Shown here in pieces: positions 19,050-28,357 of a DNA stretch of 32,613 nt; within the stretch, counting starts at the first letter, position 1; each line of letters begins with the position of its first letter. A model generated the notes under the pieces. The model had not been told where the DNA came from, searched no databases, and saw only the letters and a program-made list of their open reading frames with translations. The stretch covers positions 1 through 32,613 of the forward strand of contig CANHUQ010000008.1 in NCBI GenBank assembly GCA_947463885.1, in the 5' to 3' direction. The position numbers and the translations under genes were made by a program. Source of the DNA: Burkholderiales bacterium (GTDB taxonomy: Bacteria > Pseudomonadota > Gammaproteobacteria > Burkholderiales > Burkholderiaceae_E).

Positions 19050-19143
19050 GGCCCTGTTCAGCGTGACTGCACCCTCAGCGGCGGGCCCGGCGCGCCGCGC
19101 CCCTGAAGTGGGCGCTGCGCGTCTGCTCACCTGCGCTCGCGAC

Positions 19144-20574
19144 TTAACCTGCCCGGCCGTACTTGTCCTCGAAGCGCACGATGTCATCTTCACCGAGGTA
19201 GTCGCCGCACTGCACCTCGATCATGACCAGCGGCATGACCCCGGGGTTTTCCAGACGATGGCGCCCGCCGATCGGGATGTAGGTGGACTCGTTGGCCGCC
19301 ACCAGGAAGACGCGGTCATCGCAGGTGACCTTGGCGGTACCTGAGACTACGATCCAGTGCTCGCTGCGGTGATGGTGCATCTGCAGTGACAAGGTTTGTC
19401 CAGACTTCACCTCGATGCGCTTGATCTTGAAGCGTGCGCCTTCCTGCAACACGGTGTAGGTGCCCCAGGGGCGGGCCACCGTGCGATGCAGGCGTGCCGC
19501 TTCGTGGCCACGTGACTTCAAGCGCGAGACGATTTCCTTGACCTGCTGGCTGGCGTCTTTGCTGGCCACCAGCAAGGCATCGGGCGTGTCCACCACCAGC
19601 AGATTGTCTACCCCCACCGCTGCCACGAGCCGATCTTCGCTTTGGACGTGCGTGTTGTGGGCATCGACGAACATGGCCTCGCCCATGTTGGTGTTGCCCT
19701 GCGCATCGGGCTCGAATTGTTCGGCCACTGCCTTCCATGAGCCGATATCGCTCCAGCCGAAAGTCGAGGGCATGACGACCACCTGCTCGGCCTTTTCCAT
19801 CACGGCATAGTCGATCGAGACATCGCGGCAGGCACCAAAGCTCGCTGCATCGAGCATCACGCGCTCATCATTGGCTTCGGCGCGGCTGGCGGCCCAGGCA
19901 GTGCGCGCCTGCGCGAGCACCTCGGGCGCGTGTGTGGCCAAGGCAGCGAGAATACTCGGCACCGTGAAGCAAAACATGCCGCTGTTCCAGACAAAGTTGC
20001 CAGCGGCCAGGAACTGCGCGGCCCGGGCGGCATCGGGTTTTTCGACAAAGCGCTTGACACGGCGCGCCACGCCTCCAGCCACCGCTTCACCGGTTTCGAT
20101 ATAGCCGAACCCGGTCTCGGGTGCGGTGGGTTGAATGCCGAAGAGCACCAGCGAGCCGTCCTGGGCCTGTCGCGCTGCTGCACGGGCAGCGTCCTGGAAG
20201 GCGGTTTCGTCCGGGATCAGGTGATCGGCAGGCAAGACCAACAGGGTGGCGTCCGGCCGGATGGACTCGGCCCACAGGGCCGCCATCGCGATGGCCGGCG
20301 CGGTATTGCGGCCCATGGGTTCAAGCAGTTGCGTGCACTGCAGGCCGCCCGAGCCCGGCAGCGTGCTGAATTCTTCGCGGGTCTTGAACTGGTATTCGCG
20401 GTTGGTGACCACGCCAATGCGCTGCAGGTCGGCCAAAGGCAGACAGCGCGAGAGGGTGCGCTGCAGCAGGCTGAGCGAGCCGCCCAGCTTCATGAAGGGT
20501 TTGGGAAACGCCTCACGCGAGACTGGCCACAGACGGGTACCCGAACCACCGGAGAGGACGACCGGAAGCAGCAT
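19144..20574 (-). CDS. Mannose-1-phosphate guanylyltransferase / mannose-6-phosphate isomerase
   Basis: LPVVLSGGSGTRLWPVSREAFPKPF; FVEKPDAARAAQFLAAGNFVWNSGMF; C-terminal cupin RPWGTYTVLQEGARFKIKRIEVKSGQTLSLQMHHHRSEHWIVVSGTAKVT. ManC/CpsB/AlgA type. Confidence 0.95.
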   Translation of the reverse strand: MLLPVVLSGGSGTRLWPVSREAFPKPFMKLGGSLSLLQRTLSRCLPLADLQRIGVVTNREYQFKTREEFSTLPGSGGLQCTQLLEPMGRNTAPAIAMAALWAESIRPDATLLVLPADHLIPDETAFQDAARAAARQAQDGSLVLFGIQPTAPETGFGYIETGEAVAGGVARRVKRFVEKPDAARAAQFLAAGNFVWNSGMFCFTVPSILAALATHAPEVLAQARTAWAASRAEANDERVMLDAASFGACRDVSIDYAVMEKAEQVVVMPSTFGWSDIGSWKAVAEQFEPDAQGNTNMGEAMFVDAHNTHVQSEDRLVAAVGVDNLLVVDTPDALLVASKDASQQVKEIVSRLKSRGHEAARLHRTVARPWGTYTVLQEGARFKIKRIEVKSGQTLSLQMHHHRSEHWIVVSGTAKVTCDDRVFLVAANESTYIPIGGRHRLENPGVMPLVMIEVQCGDYLGEDDIVRFEDKYGRAG

Positions 20575-20608
20575 GGAACGTAAACCTCATACGCAAAAGA
20601 GTGACGGA

Positions 20609-20614
20609 ATTGTA
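20609..20614 (-). promoter_or_regulatory. Candidate -10 element (TACAAT on the minus strand) for the ManC-type gene
   Basis: attgta on + strand = TACAAT on minus, about 35 bp before the start codon; no convincing -35. Confidence 0.3.
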
Positions 20615-20680
20615 GGCGCGCGGCACCTGCCCCGTGCGAACATCGTCACGGTTGCGGGCTGAAAGACAGGTTAGACCTAC

Positions 20681-21703
20681 GTGAGCGCAAAGATTCTGGT
20701 GACCGGCGGTGCGGGCTATATCGGTTCGCACACGGTCGTTGAGTTACTCCAGGCGGGGTTCGAGGTCGTGGTCCTCGACAGTCTGGTCAATTCCAGCGCC
20801 GAGGCGCTGGTTCGGGTGGCCTCCATAGCCGGACGCGATGCGCCGCTGGTGGTGGGCGATTTGCGCGACACCGCGCTGCTGCAGCGCCTGCTGAGCGAAC
20901 ACCGCTTTGATGCGGTCATTCATTTCGCGGGTTTGAAAGCGGTAGGCGAGTCGGTGGCGCAGCCGCTGTCTTATTACGATGCCAACGTGGCCGGCACGGT
21001 GAACCTGCTGCGCTGTCTGGACGCGGCTGGCGTGCGCAGGCTGGTGTTCAGTTCATCGGCCACGGTCTACGGCGATCCGCAGTCGGTGCCCATTCGTGAA
21101 GACGCGGCCACCGGGCCGACCAACCCGTATGGCCGCACGAAGTGGATGATCGAATTCATCCTGCAGGATCTGGCCGCAGCGGATGCACGCTGGTCGATTG
21201 GCAATCTGCGCTATTTCAATCCGGTGGGTGCGCATCCGAGCGGGCGCATCGGTGAAGACCCGCAAGGTATCCCCAACAATCTGATGCCGTTCATTGCCCA
21301 GGTGGCGGTGGGGCGGCGCGACAAGCTCAGCGTATTTGGCGGCGACTGGCCGACCATCGACGGGACCGGTGTGCGCGACTACATCCATGTGGTCGATTTG
21401 GCCCAGGGGCATCTGGCGGCGCTGCGGCGCGTCTTCGATCATCCCGGGGCGTGGACCGTGAACCTGGGCACCGGCACTGGCTATTCGGTACTGCAGATGG
21501 TGCAGGCCTTTGAGCAGGCCAGCGGCCGACCGGTGCCGTATGCCATTGTCGATCGTCGCCCGGGCGATATCGCCACCTGTTATGCCGACCCAGCTCAAGC
21601 GCAGGCGCTGTTGGGCTGGCGCGCCCAGCTGGGTGTTGAGTCCATGTGCGCAGACGGTTGGCGCTGGCAGAGCGCCAACCCGCGCGGCTATCAGGGCGAC
21701 TGA
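20681..21703 (+). CDS. galE: UDP-glucose 4-epimerase
   Basis: KILVTGGAGYIGSHTVVELLQAGFEVVVLDSLVNS, HFAGLKAVGESV, VFSSSATVYGDP, NPYGRTKWMIE, LRYFNPVGAHPSGRIGEDPQGIPNNLMPF. Confidence 0.97.
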   Translation: MSAKILVTGGAGYIGSHTVVELLQAGFEVVVLDSLVNSSAEALVRVASIAGRDAPLVVGDLRDTALLQRLLSEHRFDAVIHFAGLKAVGESVAQPLSYYDANVAGTVNLLRCLDAAGVRRLVFSSSATVYGDPQSVPIREDAATGPTNPYGRTKWMIEFILQDLAAADARWSIGNLRYFNPVGAHPSGRIGEDPQGIPNNLMPFIAQVAVGRRDKLSVFGGDWPTIDGTGVRDYIHVVDLAQGHLAALRRVFDHPGAWTVNLGTGTGYSVLQMVQAFEQASGRPVPYAIVDRRPGDIATCYADPAQAQALLGWRAQLGVESMCADGWRWQSANPRGYQGD

Positions 21704-21754
21704 ACCGAACGGCCTCGATCGTTGGCAGGTCCGTGGCTGACCTGAGCACCCCGG

Positions 21755-21792
21755 TTCAACCCCAGCGCGCTGATTCAACCCCAGCGCGCTGA
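21755..21792. repeat. Perfect tandem duplication of a 19-bp unit (ttcaaccccagcgcgctga x2) between convergent galE and the Bug gene
   Basis: Read directly: ttcaaccccagcgcgctga (21755-21773) ttcaaccccagcgcgctga (21774-21792). Confidence 0.9.
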
Positions 21793-21799
21793 TCCGACC

Positions 21800-22897
21800 C
21801 TACTCGACCTTGGCGCCCGATTCGCGCACTGCGCGCTCGAGTGAACCCGCACCGTCGCGCAATGCGGTCGCAAAGGCCTCGGGCGAGGCGTTGGTGGCCA
21901 CGTCCATGCCCTGACTGGCCACACGTTCCTTCACGCCCGGGCGAGCCATGGCGCGTGCGGTGGCCGCATGCAACGCCCGCACCACATTCGGCGGCGTGCC
22001 AGCCGGCACATACAGGCCGAAAGAAAAACTGGAGTCGTAGCCCGGCAGGCCGGCTTCGGCTGCACCCGGGATGCCGGGAATCGAGGGCGTTGACTGAGGC
22101 ACCGTGAGCGACAGGGCGCGCATCCGTCCGCCTTTGATGAAGCCGATCACCGTGGGCGGTGTGGCGAACATCACTTGCGTGTCGCCCGCGATGGTGGAGG
22201 TGGCCGCAGCGCCACCGCCCTTGAACTGGACGGTCGTGAACTGCACGCCCGCAGCCGACTCGAACAGGGCCGAGGCGAGGTGAGGGGTGGATCCGTTGCC
22301 GGAGGCCGCGCTGTTGAGCTTGCCGGGGTTGGCCTTGGCATAGGCAATCAGCTCGCGCAGGGTGCGCACCGGCAGATCGTTGTTGACGCAGATGATCATC
22401 GGGCCCACGGCCAGCTGGCACACCGGGATGAAGTCGCGCCGGCCGTCGTAGCCGAGCTTGCGATACAGGGCGCTCGTCAAGGCCATGGGGCCAGCGTTCA
22501 ACACGGTGTAGCCGTCGGGCGCGGCCTTCGAGACGGCTTCGTTGGCGATGGTGCCGCCCGCGCCCGGCCGGTTGTCCACGACCACCGAGACGCCGAGTTC
22601 CTTGGAGAGTTCATCGGCGGCCACCCGCGTGATGAAGTCACCCGAACCACCCGGGGGATAGCCGACGATCAGCCGCACGGGTTTGGCCGGCCAATCGGCG
22701 CCTTGCGCGCGTGCGGAGCCTGCCGCTGCAGCCAGGGCCGCCGCACCCACACCTAAGCCTGCGCGCAGCGCCAGACGACGAGCAGAGGGGTTGCTCTGTG
22801 CCTGGGATGCATCATCGAAGGACGCAATCGGAGATTCCGACGGCTGCGCTGCGCAGTCCAGCGGGGCGTGATGTCGAGAAAGAGATGTCGTACGCAT
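21800..22897 (-). CDS. Tripartite tricarboxylate transporter (Bug family) substrate-binding protein
   Basis: WPAKPVRLIVGYPPGGSGDFITRVAADELSKELG, VVVDNRPGAGGTIANEAVSKAAPDGYT; long N-terminus with SARRLALRAGLGVGAAALAAAAGSARAQ, a possible RR-type signal. Confidence 0.92.
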   Translation of the reverse strand: MRTTSLSRHHAPLDCAAQPSESPIASFDDASQAQSNPSARRLALRAGLGVGAAALAAAAGSARAQGADWPAKPVRLIVGYPPGGSGDFITRVAADELSKELGVSVVVDNRPGAGGTIANEAVSKAAPDGYTVLNAGPMALTSALYRKLGYDGRRDFIPVCQLAVGPMIICVNNDLPVRTLRELIAYAKANPGKLNSAASGNGSTPHLASALFESAAGVQFTTVQFKGGGAAATSTIAGDTQVMFATPPTVIGFIKGGRMRALSLTVPQSTPSIPGIPGAAEAGLPGYDSSFSFGLYVPAGTPPNVVRALHAATARAMARPGVKERVASQGMDVATNASPEAFATALRDGAGSLERAVRESGAKVE

Positions 22898-22911
22898 GCG
22901 CAGTTCTCCTT

Positions 22912-23694
22912 TCAGCGGCCCTGGAATTGCGGCAGGCGTTTTTCCATGAAAGCCGTGCGCCCTTCCCGATAGTCCTGGCTGTCGAAACAGGCTTTGACCA
23001 TGTTCAAGGCGCGCTCGGTATCGCGATCGGCGGGGTCCTTGAGCGCTTCGCGGATCGCGAACTTGGCGGCAGCCAGCGTGAGCGGGGCATTCTCAGCCAC
23101 CATCTGCACATACTCGGCCACGGCGGCATCGATCCGATCGGGAGCGTGGACCTGCGACACGAAGCCGATCCGCTGCGCCTCTGCAGCCCCGAACTTGCGC
23201 GCCGACATGAACAGATCGGTGGTATTGGCCGCCCCGATCATGGCCACGAAGCGGCGCACACCTGAAGGGCCGTAACCCAGCCCCATGCGACCGGCCGGCA
23301 TGCGAAAGATGGTGTCGTCGGAACAGATCCGCACATCACAGGCGGCCGCCAGCCCCAGCCCGCCGCCGATGCAGATGCCGCGGATAGCCGCCACCACAGG
23401 CTTGCTGCACTGGACGGGGGCGTTGTAGCCGTCGTTGACGGCTTTTTCGTATTCGGCCTGGGCATCGGCACTGCCGCGCATCTTCTCGAACTGAGAGATG
23501 TCGGCGCCCGAGACGAACGACTTCTCGCCTTCGCCGCGCAGCACGACCACACGCACCGCAGGGTCGGCATCGGCGGCACGGATGCCTTCGGCCAGCTGCA
23601 TCCACATGTCGCGACTCATGGCGTTCATGCGCGCAGGATTAGAGATGAGCAACGTGGTCACGGGGCCGTTGCGTTGGGTGATGATCTCGGGCAT
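22912..23694 (-). CDS. Enoyl-CoA hydratase/isomerase (crotonase) family protein
   Basis: MPEIITQRNGPVTTLLISNPARMNAMSRDMW, EKSFVSGADISQFEKM, CSKPVVAAIRGICIGGGLGLAAACDVRICSDD. Trimmed from the 24021 ORF start. Confidence 0.92.
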   Translation of the reverse strand: MPEIITQRNGPVTTLLISNPARMNAMSRDMWMQLAEGIRAADADPAVRVVVLRGEGEKSFVSGADISQFEKMRGSADAQAEYEKAVNDGYNAPVQCSKPVVAAIRGICIGGGLGLAAACDVRICSDDTIFRMPAGRMGLGYGPSGVRRFVAMIGAANTTDLFMSARKFGAAEAQRIGFVSQVHAPDRIDAAVAEYVQMVAENAPLTLAAAKFAIREALKDPADRDTERALNMVKACFDSQDYREGRTAFMEKRLPQFQGR

Positions 23695-23732
23695 GGCAGT
23701 CTCCTGAATGGTGTGAAGCGAGCGGGCTGTGC

Positions 23733-24917
23733 TCAGAGCACGACGCCGGCGCCGCGCAGTTCGGTGATCTGCGCATCGCTCAGGCCGAGCTCGCGCAGGA
23801 CTTCGTCGGTGTGTTCGCCGCGCTCCGGCGTAGCGGCGACCAGTGCCGCGGGGGTGCGCGACAGTGTGATCGGCTGATTGAGCAGATTCAGCGTACCCAG
23901 CGTGGGATGCTCGACCGCAGCGCTGGCGTTCAGGTGCTTCACCTGCGGATCGGCAAACACATCGTCCATGGCATGGATCGGGCCGCAGGGCACGCCCGCG
24001 TCGTTCAGTCGCTCGACCCATTGCGCACTGGATGCCTTGGAGAGGGCCGCGTTCAACTCGTCGGCCAGTGCGGCCCGGTGCGTGGCACGGTCTTCGGCCC
24101 GAGCAAAGCGCGGATCAGCGATCAGTTCCGGGCGCCCCACGGCTTCGCACAGACGTTTCCAGATCGCGGTGCCCGAGGCCGCCACGTTGATGTAGCCGTC
24201 CGCGGTGCGATAGGCCGAGGTGGGCATGCTGGTGGGATGGTCGTTGCCCACCTGTGGTGGCACTTCGCCGCTCATGGTGTATCGGGCCGCCTGAAAATCC
24301 AGCAGAGTGATGCCGGCTTGCAGCAGGTTGGATTGCACCCATTGACCTTCGCCGGTGACATCGCGTTCCTGCAGGGCGGTCATGATGCCCAGCGCTGCGA
24401 GCAGCCCCGCAGTCACGTCGGCCACTGCAGCGCCTGCACGCAACGGCCCTTGTCCAGCAAAGCCCGTGACCGACATCAGACCGCACAGACCCTGAGCGAT
24501 CTGGTCGAAGCCCGGGCGGGCGCGATAGGGGCCATCCTGGCCGAAGCCCGAGATGCTGGCCAGCACGATGCGCGGGTTGAGCGTGCGCAGCGAGGCATAG
24601 TCGATGCCCAGCCGGTCCTTCACGTCAGGGCGATAATTTTCGATCACTACATCGGCGGTCTTCACCAGCTCGCGAAACAGTGCAATGCCCTGCTCGGCCT
24701 TCAGATCGAGCGTGATCGAGCGCTTGTTGCGATGCAGGTTCTGAAAGTCGGGGCCGTGGCGTGCGCCGCCCAGGTCCTCTTCGCCGGTGGTTTCGATCTT
24801 GATGACGTCGGCACCGAAATCAGCGAAATGCCGCGCACAGACCGGGCCTGCCCGCACGCGCGTGAGATCGAGCACCCGTAGGCGCGACAGGGCCGTAGAG
24901 GCCTGGATTTTCGGCAT
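23733..24917 (-). CDS. CaiB/BaiF-type CoA-transferase
   Basis: LRVLDLTRVRAGPVCARHFADFGADVIKIE, HRNKRSITLDLKAEQG, VVIENYRPDVKDRLGIDY, AVADVTAGLLAALG (conserved Asp region). Confidence 0.95.
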   Translation of the reverse strand: MPKIQASTALSRLRVLDLTRVRAGPVCARHFADFGADVIKIETTGEEDLGGARHGPDFQNLHRNKRSITLDLKAEQGIALFRELVKTADVVIENYRPDVKDRLGIDYASLRTLNPRIVLASISGFGQDGPYRARPGFDQIAQGLCGLMSVTGFAGQGPLRAGAAVADVTAGLLAALGIMTALQERDVTGEGQWVQSNLLQAGITLLDFQAARYTMSGEVPPQVGNDHPTSMPTSAYRTADGYINVAASGTAIWKRLCEAVGRPELIADPRFARAEDRATHRAALADELNAALSKASSAQWVERLNDAGVPCGPIHAMDDVFADPQVKHLNASAAVEHPTLGTLNLLNQPITLSRTPAALVAATPERGEHTDEVLRELGLSDAQITELRGAGVVL

Positions 24918-24937
24918 GTTCTCCTCCCGATCGGTGT

Positions 24938-25597
24938 TCAGCGGGCGACGCTGAGAAATTCGCGTCGTCCCTTCATGACCGACACATGATGCACCAGCAG
25001 ATCGAAATCCGCGTCCCGGTCGACCGGGTTCAGATGTTCGGTGTTGATGATCAGCACGGGCGTTGCATCGTAGTGATGAAAGAAGCGGCTGTAGGCATCG
25101 GCCAGCGCCCGCAGGTAGTCCTCGGAGACTGCCGCCTCCATGGCCAGACCGCGCCGGCGCACACGCTCCACGAGCGAATCGGGCTCGGCCTGCAGATAGA
25201 TCACCAGGTCAGGTGTGGGCGCCTGGGGGTGCAGGCTGTCAAAAATTTGCCGGTACAGCGCCAGCTCGTCTTCGGCCAGAGTCAAACGCGCAAAGATCCG
25301 GTCCTTCTCGAGCAGAAAATCGCCCACCGATGCCTGCTCGAAGGCGGCAGACTGGGTCATGTCGCGCAGGCGGTCCATGCGCTGAAAGAGGAACGACAAC
25401 TGCGTGGGCAGCGCATACCGTGCGCTGTCGCGGTAGAAGCGCTCCAGAAACGGATTGGCTTGCGGGTCTTCGAGCACGGCGGGCACCCCGAATCGCTCCG
25501 ACAGGCGTCGGGTCAGCGTGGTCTTGCCGGCCCCGATCGGACCTTCGATGACGATGTGCCGCCAACGTTCAAATGGGTTGCTGTTCACGTCGTTCAT
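24938..25597 (-). CDS. Deoxynucleoside kinase (dNK/dGK-like)
   Basis: HIVIEGPIGAGKTTLTRRLSERFG P-loop; SFLFQRMDRLRDM; DFLLEKDRIFARLTL; DLVIYLQAEPDSLVERVRRRG. Confidence 0.93.
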   Translation of the reverse strand: MNDVNSNPFERWRHIVIEGPIGAGKTTLTRRLSERFGVPAVLEDPQANPFLERFYRDSARYALPTQLSFLFQRMDRLRDMTQSAAFEQASVGDFLLEKDRIFARLTLAEDELALYRQIFDSLHPQAPTPDLVIYLQAEPDSLVERVRRRGLAMEAAVSEDYLRALADAYSRFFHHYDATPVLIINTEHLNPVDRDADFDLLVHHVSVMKGRREFLSVAR

Positions 25598-25627
25598 GTG
25601 CGCAAGAGATTCATGGACGCAAGTGGT

Positions 25628-26113
25628 TCATGGGTGACACCATACCGTGCAGTCCTGAGCGTCCACAGTGTGCAGGCATGCCGCGACCGTGCCCCGTCCG
25701 GGGATGGGCAGGTCAGGGGCGAGTTCGGCCAGCGGGCGCAGCACGAAGGCGCGTTCATGCAGCCGCGGATGGGGCAAGGTGAGTTCGGGCGTGTGCAGCA
25801 CCCGATCGCGCATCAACAGCAGGTCCAGATCGAGCGTGCGTGGCGCGCCTGGATACGGACGCAGCCGACCAAAATGGGTTTCAAGGCTCTGCAGCGCGTG
25901 CAGCAGATCGTGTGGCGCAAGGCCGGTGCTTAGACGCGCCACGGCGTTGAGGTAGTCCGGCCCGCTCGCCTGCCATGCTGGGCTGCGGTACAGGCGCGAG
26001 CGTGCGGTCAGGCGCGTGTGCGGCAGCACGCGCAGGGCGTCGATGGCCGATTCAAGCGTGGCACGTCGGTCGCCCAGGTTGGCGCCCAGGCCGATCCAGG
26101 CCTCCTCGCCCAT
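25628..26113 (-). CDS. folK: 2-amino-4-hydroxy-6-hydroxymethyldihydropteridine pyrophosphokinase
   Basis: From ATG at 26113: MGEEAWIGLGANLGDRRATLESAI...SRLYRSPAW...YPGAPRTLDLDLLLM...LPHPRLHERAFVLRPLAELAPD. Trimmed from the 25628..26740 ORF, whose N-terminus lies antisense-frame within pcnB. Confidence 0.96.
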   Translation of the reverse strand: MGEEAWIGLGANLGDRRATLESAIDALRVLPHTRLTARSRLYRSPAWQASGPDYLNAVARLSTGLAPHDLLHALQSLETHFGRLRPYPGAPRTLDLDLLLMRDRVLHTPELTLPHPRLHERAFVLRPLAELAPDLPIPGRGTVAACLHTVDAQDCTVWCHP

Positions 26114-26117
26114 GGAC

Positions 26118-27641
26118 TCAGGACGCGGGCTGAGACGGTCCGCCCGCTGGGCTGTCCGATCCCGCAGCCGAGTCGCCTTCCGGCTCAGGCGCGCTCGCAT
26201 CGCCCTCTGCAGCGGCCCGCCCCGAGCGCCGTGCGCCACCGCGCCGTCTGCGCTTGCGCCCGGTGCCGTTGCCGTTACCGCTGCGTGATTCCGAGGCGGC
26301 TTCATTGAGCAGCGCTTCGCGCCCGATCGGGTCGGCTTCCACGAAGGCAGTCCACCATTCGCCCAGTTCCTGCGGCAACTCACCAGCTTCGACGCGCAAG
26401 AGCATGAAGTCATAGCCCGCACGAAACCGCAGATGCTCCAGCACCCGCACCGCAGAGCGTCCGGTGCGCTCAAAGCGCGGCTGCAGACCCCAGATTTCGC
26501 GCATGTCGGCGATGTGGCGACGCTGGATGGCCAGTTTGGCGGCCTGCTCATCGAGCACCCGGTCCATCGCTTCCATGAGCGCGGGGATGGAGTGCTCGCC
26601 GGCCGCCTTGCGCGCCTGCCAGCGATCGGCCACGCGCTGCCACAGCAGTGTTGCAAACAGAAAGCCCGGCGAGATGGACTTGCCTGCGCGCACCCGCGCA
26701 TCGGTCTGGGCCAAGGCCAGCTCGACGAAGCGTGCGCCATGCGGTTGCTCGAGGATCAGATCAAGCATGGGCAGCACGCCGTGGTGCAGGCCTTCATCGC
26801 GCAGCTTGTGCAGACAGGCCAGCGCATGGCCCGACTCCAGCAGCTTGAGCATCTCGTCGAAGAGCCGCGCCGAAGGCACGTTCTCGATCAGGTCGGCCAG
26901 CGAACGGATGGGCGCCAGGGTGGCCGCATCGACATCGAACTGCAGCTTGGCGGCAAAGCGTACCGTGCGCAGCATGCGCACCGGATCCTCACGGTAGCGT
27001 GTGGCCGGGTCGCCGATCATGCGCAGCACGCGTGCCTTCAGGTCGGCCACGCCGCCCAGGTAATCGAGCACCTGGTCGCCGATCGGGTCGTAGTACAGCG
27101 CATTGACCGTGAAGTCGCGGCGCAGCGCGTCTTCATGCTGTGTACCAAACACGTTGTCGCGCAGCACGCGCCCATGCTCATCGGTCTCAGCGTCGGTCTG
27201 CAGTGCCCGGAAGGTGGAGGTTTCGATGGTTTCGCGACCGAACATGACATGCACGATCTTGAATCGACGCCCGATGATGCGCGCCCGACGAAACAAGGCC
27301 TGCACGTCCTCGGGGGTGGCGTTGGTCGCTACATCAAAGTCTTTGGGCTGCAGGCCGAGCAGCGAGTCACGCACGCCCCCGCCCACCACGAAGGCCTTGT
27401 AGCCTGCACGTTGCAAGGTGTCACAGGTGCGCATGGCTGCCTGGGAGATCTGTTCGCGTCGGATACCCAGTTCGCTGCCGCGGTAAACCTGTGGCCCTGA
27501 TGGCCCGGCGGACCCCGCTCGCCCGGGGGTGTGTGGGCCTGAGTGGCTCTGCTGTGTCCCCGTCGGCGCGGGGGACGCGGGAGGCGCGGGGTGTGGCAGA
27601 CGTGTCGCACCGAACACGCGCTTGAACCAAGCAAGGATCAT
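26118..27641 (-). CDS. pcnB: Poly(A) polymerase I
   Basis: AYKAFVVGGGVRDSLLGLQPKDFDVATNATPEDVQALFRRARIIGRRFKIVHV; RRDFTVNALYYDP; RYREDPVRMLRTVRFAAKL; basic low-complexity C-terminal tail. Confidence 0.96.
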   Translation of the reverse strand: MILAWFKRVFGATRLPHPAPPASPAPTGTQQSHSGPHTPGRAGSAGPSGPQVYRGSELGIRREQISQAAMRTCDTLQRAGYKAFVVGGGVRDSLLGLQPKDFDVATNATPEDVQALFRRARIIGRRFKIVHVMFGRETIETSTFRALQTDAETDEHGRVLRDNVFGTQHEDALRRDFTVNALYYDPIGDQVLDYLGGVADLKARVLRMIGDPATRYREDPVRMLRTVRFAAKLQFDVDAATLAPIRSLADLIENVPSARLFDEMLKLLESGHALACLHKLRDEGLHHGVLPMLDLILEQPHGARFVELALAQTDARVRAGKSISPGFLFATLLWQRVADRWQARKAAGEHSIPALMEAMDRVLDEQAAKLAIQRRHIADMREIWGLQPRFERTGRSAVRVLEHLRFRAGYDFMLLRVEAGELPQELGEWWTAFVEADPIGREALLNEAASESRSGNGNGTGRKRRRRGGARRSGRAAAEGDASAPEPEGDSAAGSDSPAGGPSQPAS

Positions 27642-27670
27642 CGTTTGCGCCCGACGGCCTGGGCGCGCAC

Positions 27671-28345
27671 TCAGGTCGCGCCTTCGAAGAGGTTCAGTAC
27701 GGGCCAGCCACGCTCGATGGCTGTGGCCTTGAGGACTGCATCGGGGTTGGTCGCGACCGGGTGCGTGACCTGCTCGAGCAGCGGCAGGTCGTTGCGCGAA
27801 TCACTGTAGAACCAGGATCGATCAAAGTCGCTCCAGGTCCGGCCGATTGATCCGAGCCATTCGTTGGTGCGGGCGATCTTGCCTTCGCGAAAGGCGGGCG
27901 TGCCATGAGGCTTGCCGGTGAACTGGCCGTCACGCTCTTCGATGCCGGTGGCCACCAGATGTTCGATCCCGAAGACCCGGGCGATCGGTGCGGTCACGAA
28001 CGAGTTGGTGGCGGTGACCAGAGCGATCAGATCGCCCTGTGTGCGATGCCGTTCGACCAGATCGCGGGCGGCCGGCGTGATGCGCGGCAGGATCACCTCG
28101 TCCATGTAGGACTGGTGCCAGGCGTCGAGCGTGGCCCGCGGGTGGCTGGCCAGCGGCGCGAGCTGGAAGGCCAGAAACTCGAAGATATCGAGCGAACCGT
28201 CCTTGTACTGCTTAAAGAACCGGTCGTTTTCACGCTCGTAGTGTTCGCCGTCCAGGACGCCGCGGCGCACCAGGAAGCGGGCCCATTCATAGTCGCTGTC
28301 GATGGGCAGCAGCGTGTAGTCGAGGTCGAAGAGCGCAAGTTGCAT
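27671..28345 (-). CDS. HAD-IB family hydrolase / phosphatase
   Basis: MQLALFDLDYTLLPIDSDYEWARFLV (DxDxT), LIALVTATNSFVTAPIARVFGIEHLVATGIE, WFYSDSRNDLPLLEQVTHPVATNPD. Confidence 0.93.
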   Translation of the reverse strand: MQLALFDLDYTLLPIDSDYEWARFLVRRGVLDGEHYERENDRFFKQYKDGSLDIFEFLAFQLAPLASHPRATLDAWHQSYMDEVILPRITPAARDLVERHRTQGDLIALVTATNSFVTAPIARVFGIEHLVATGIEERDGQFTGKPHGTPAFREGKIARTNEWLGSIGRTWSDFDRSWFYSDSRNDLPLLEQVTHPVATNPDAVLKATAIERGWPVLNLFEGAT

Positions 28346-28357
28346 TTGCGCGCGATT

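Noticed and set aside
26433-27500. 355-aa plus-strand ORF antisense to pcnB
   Set aside because: Shadow ORF across a well-supported pcnB.
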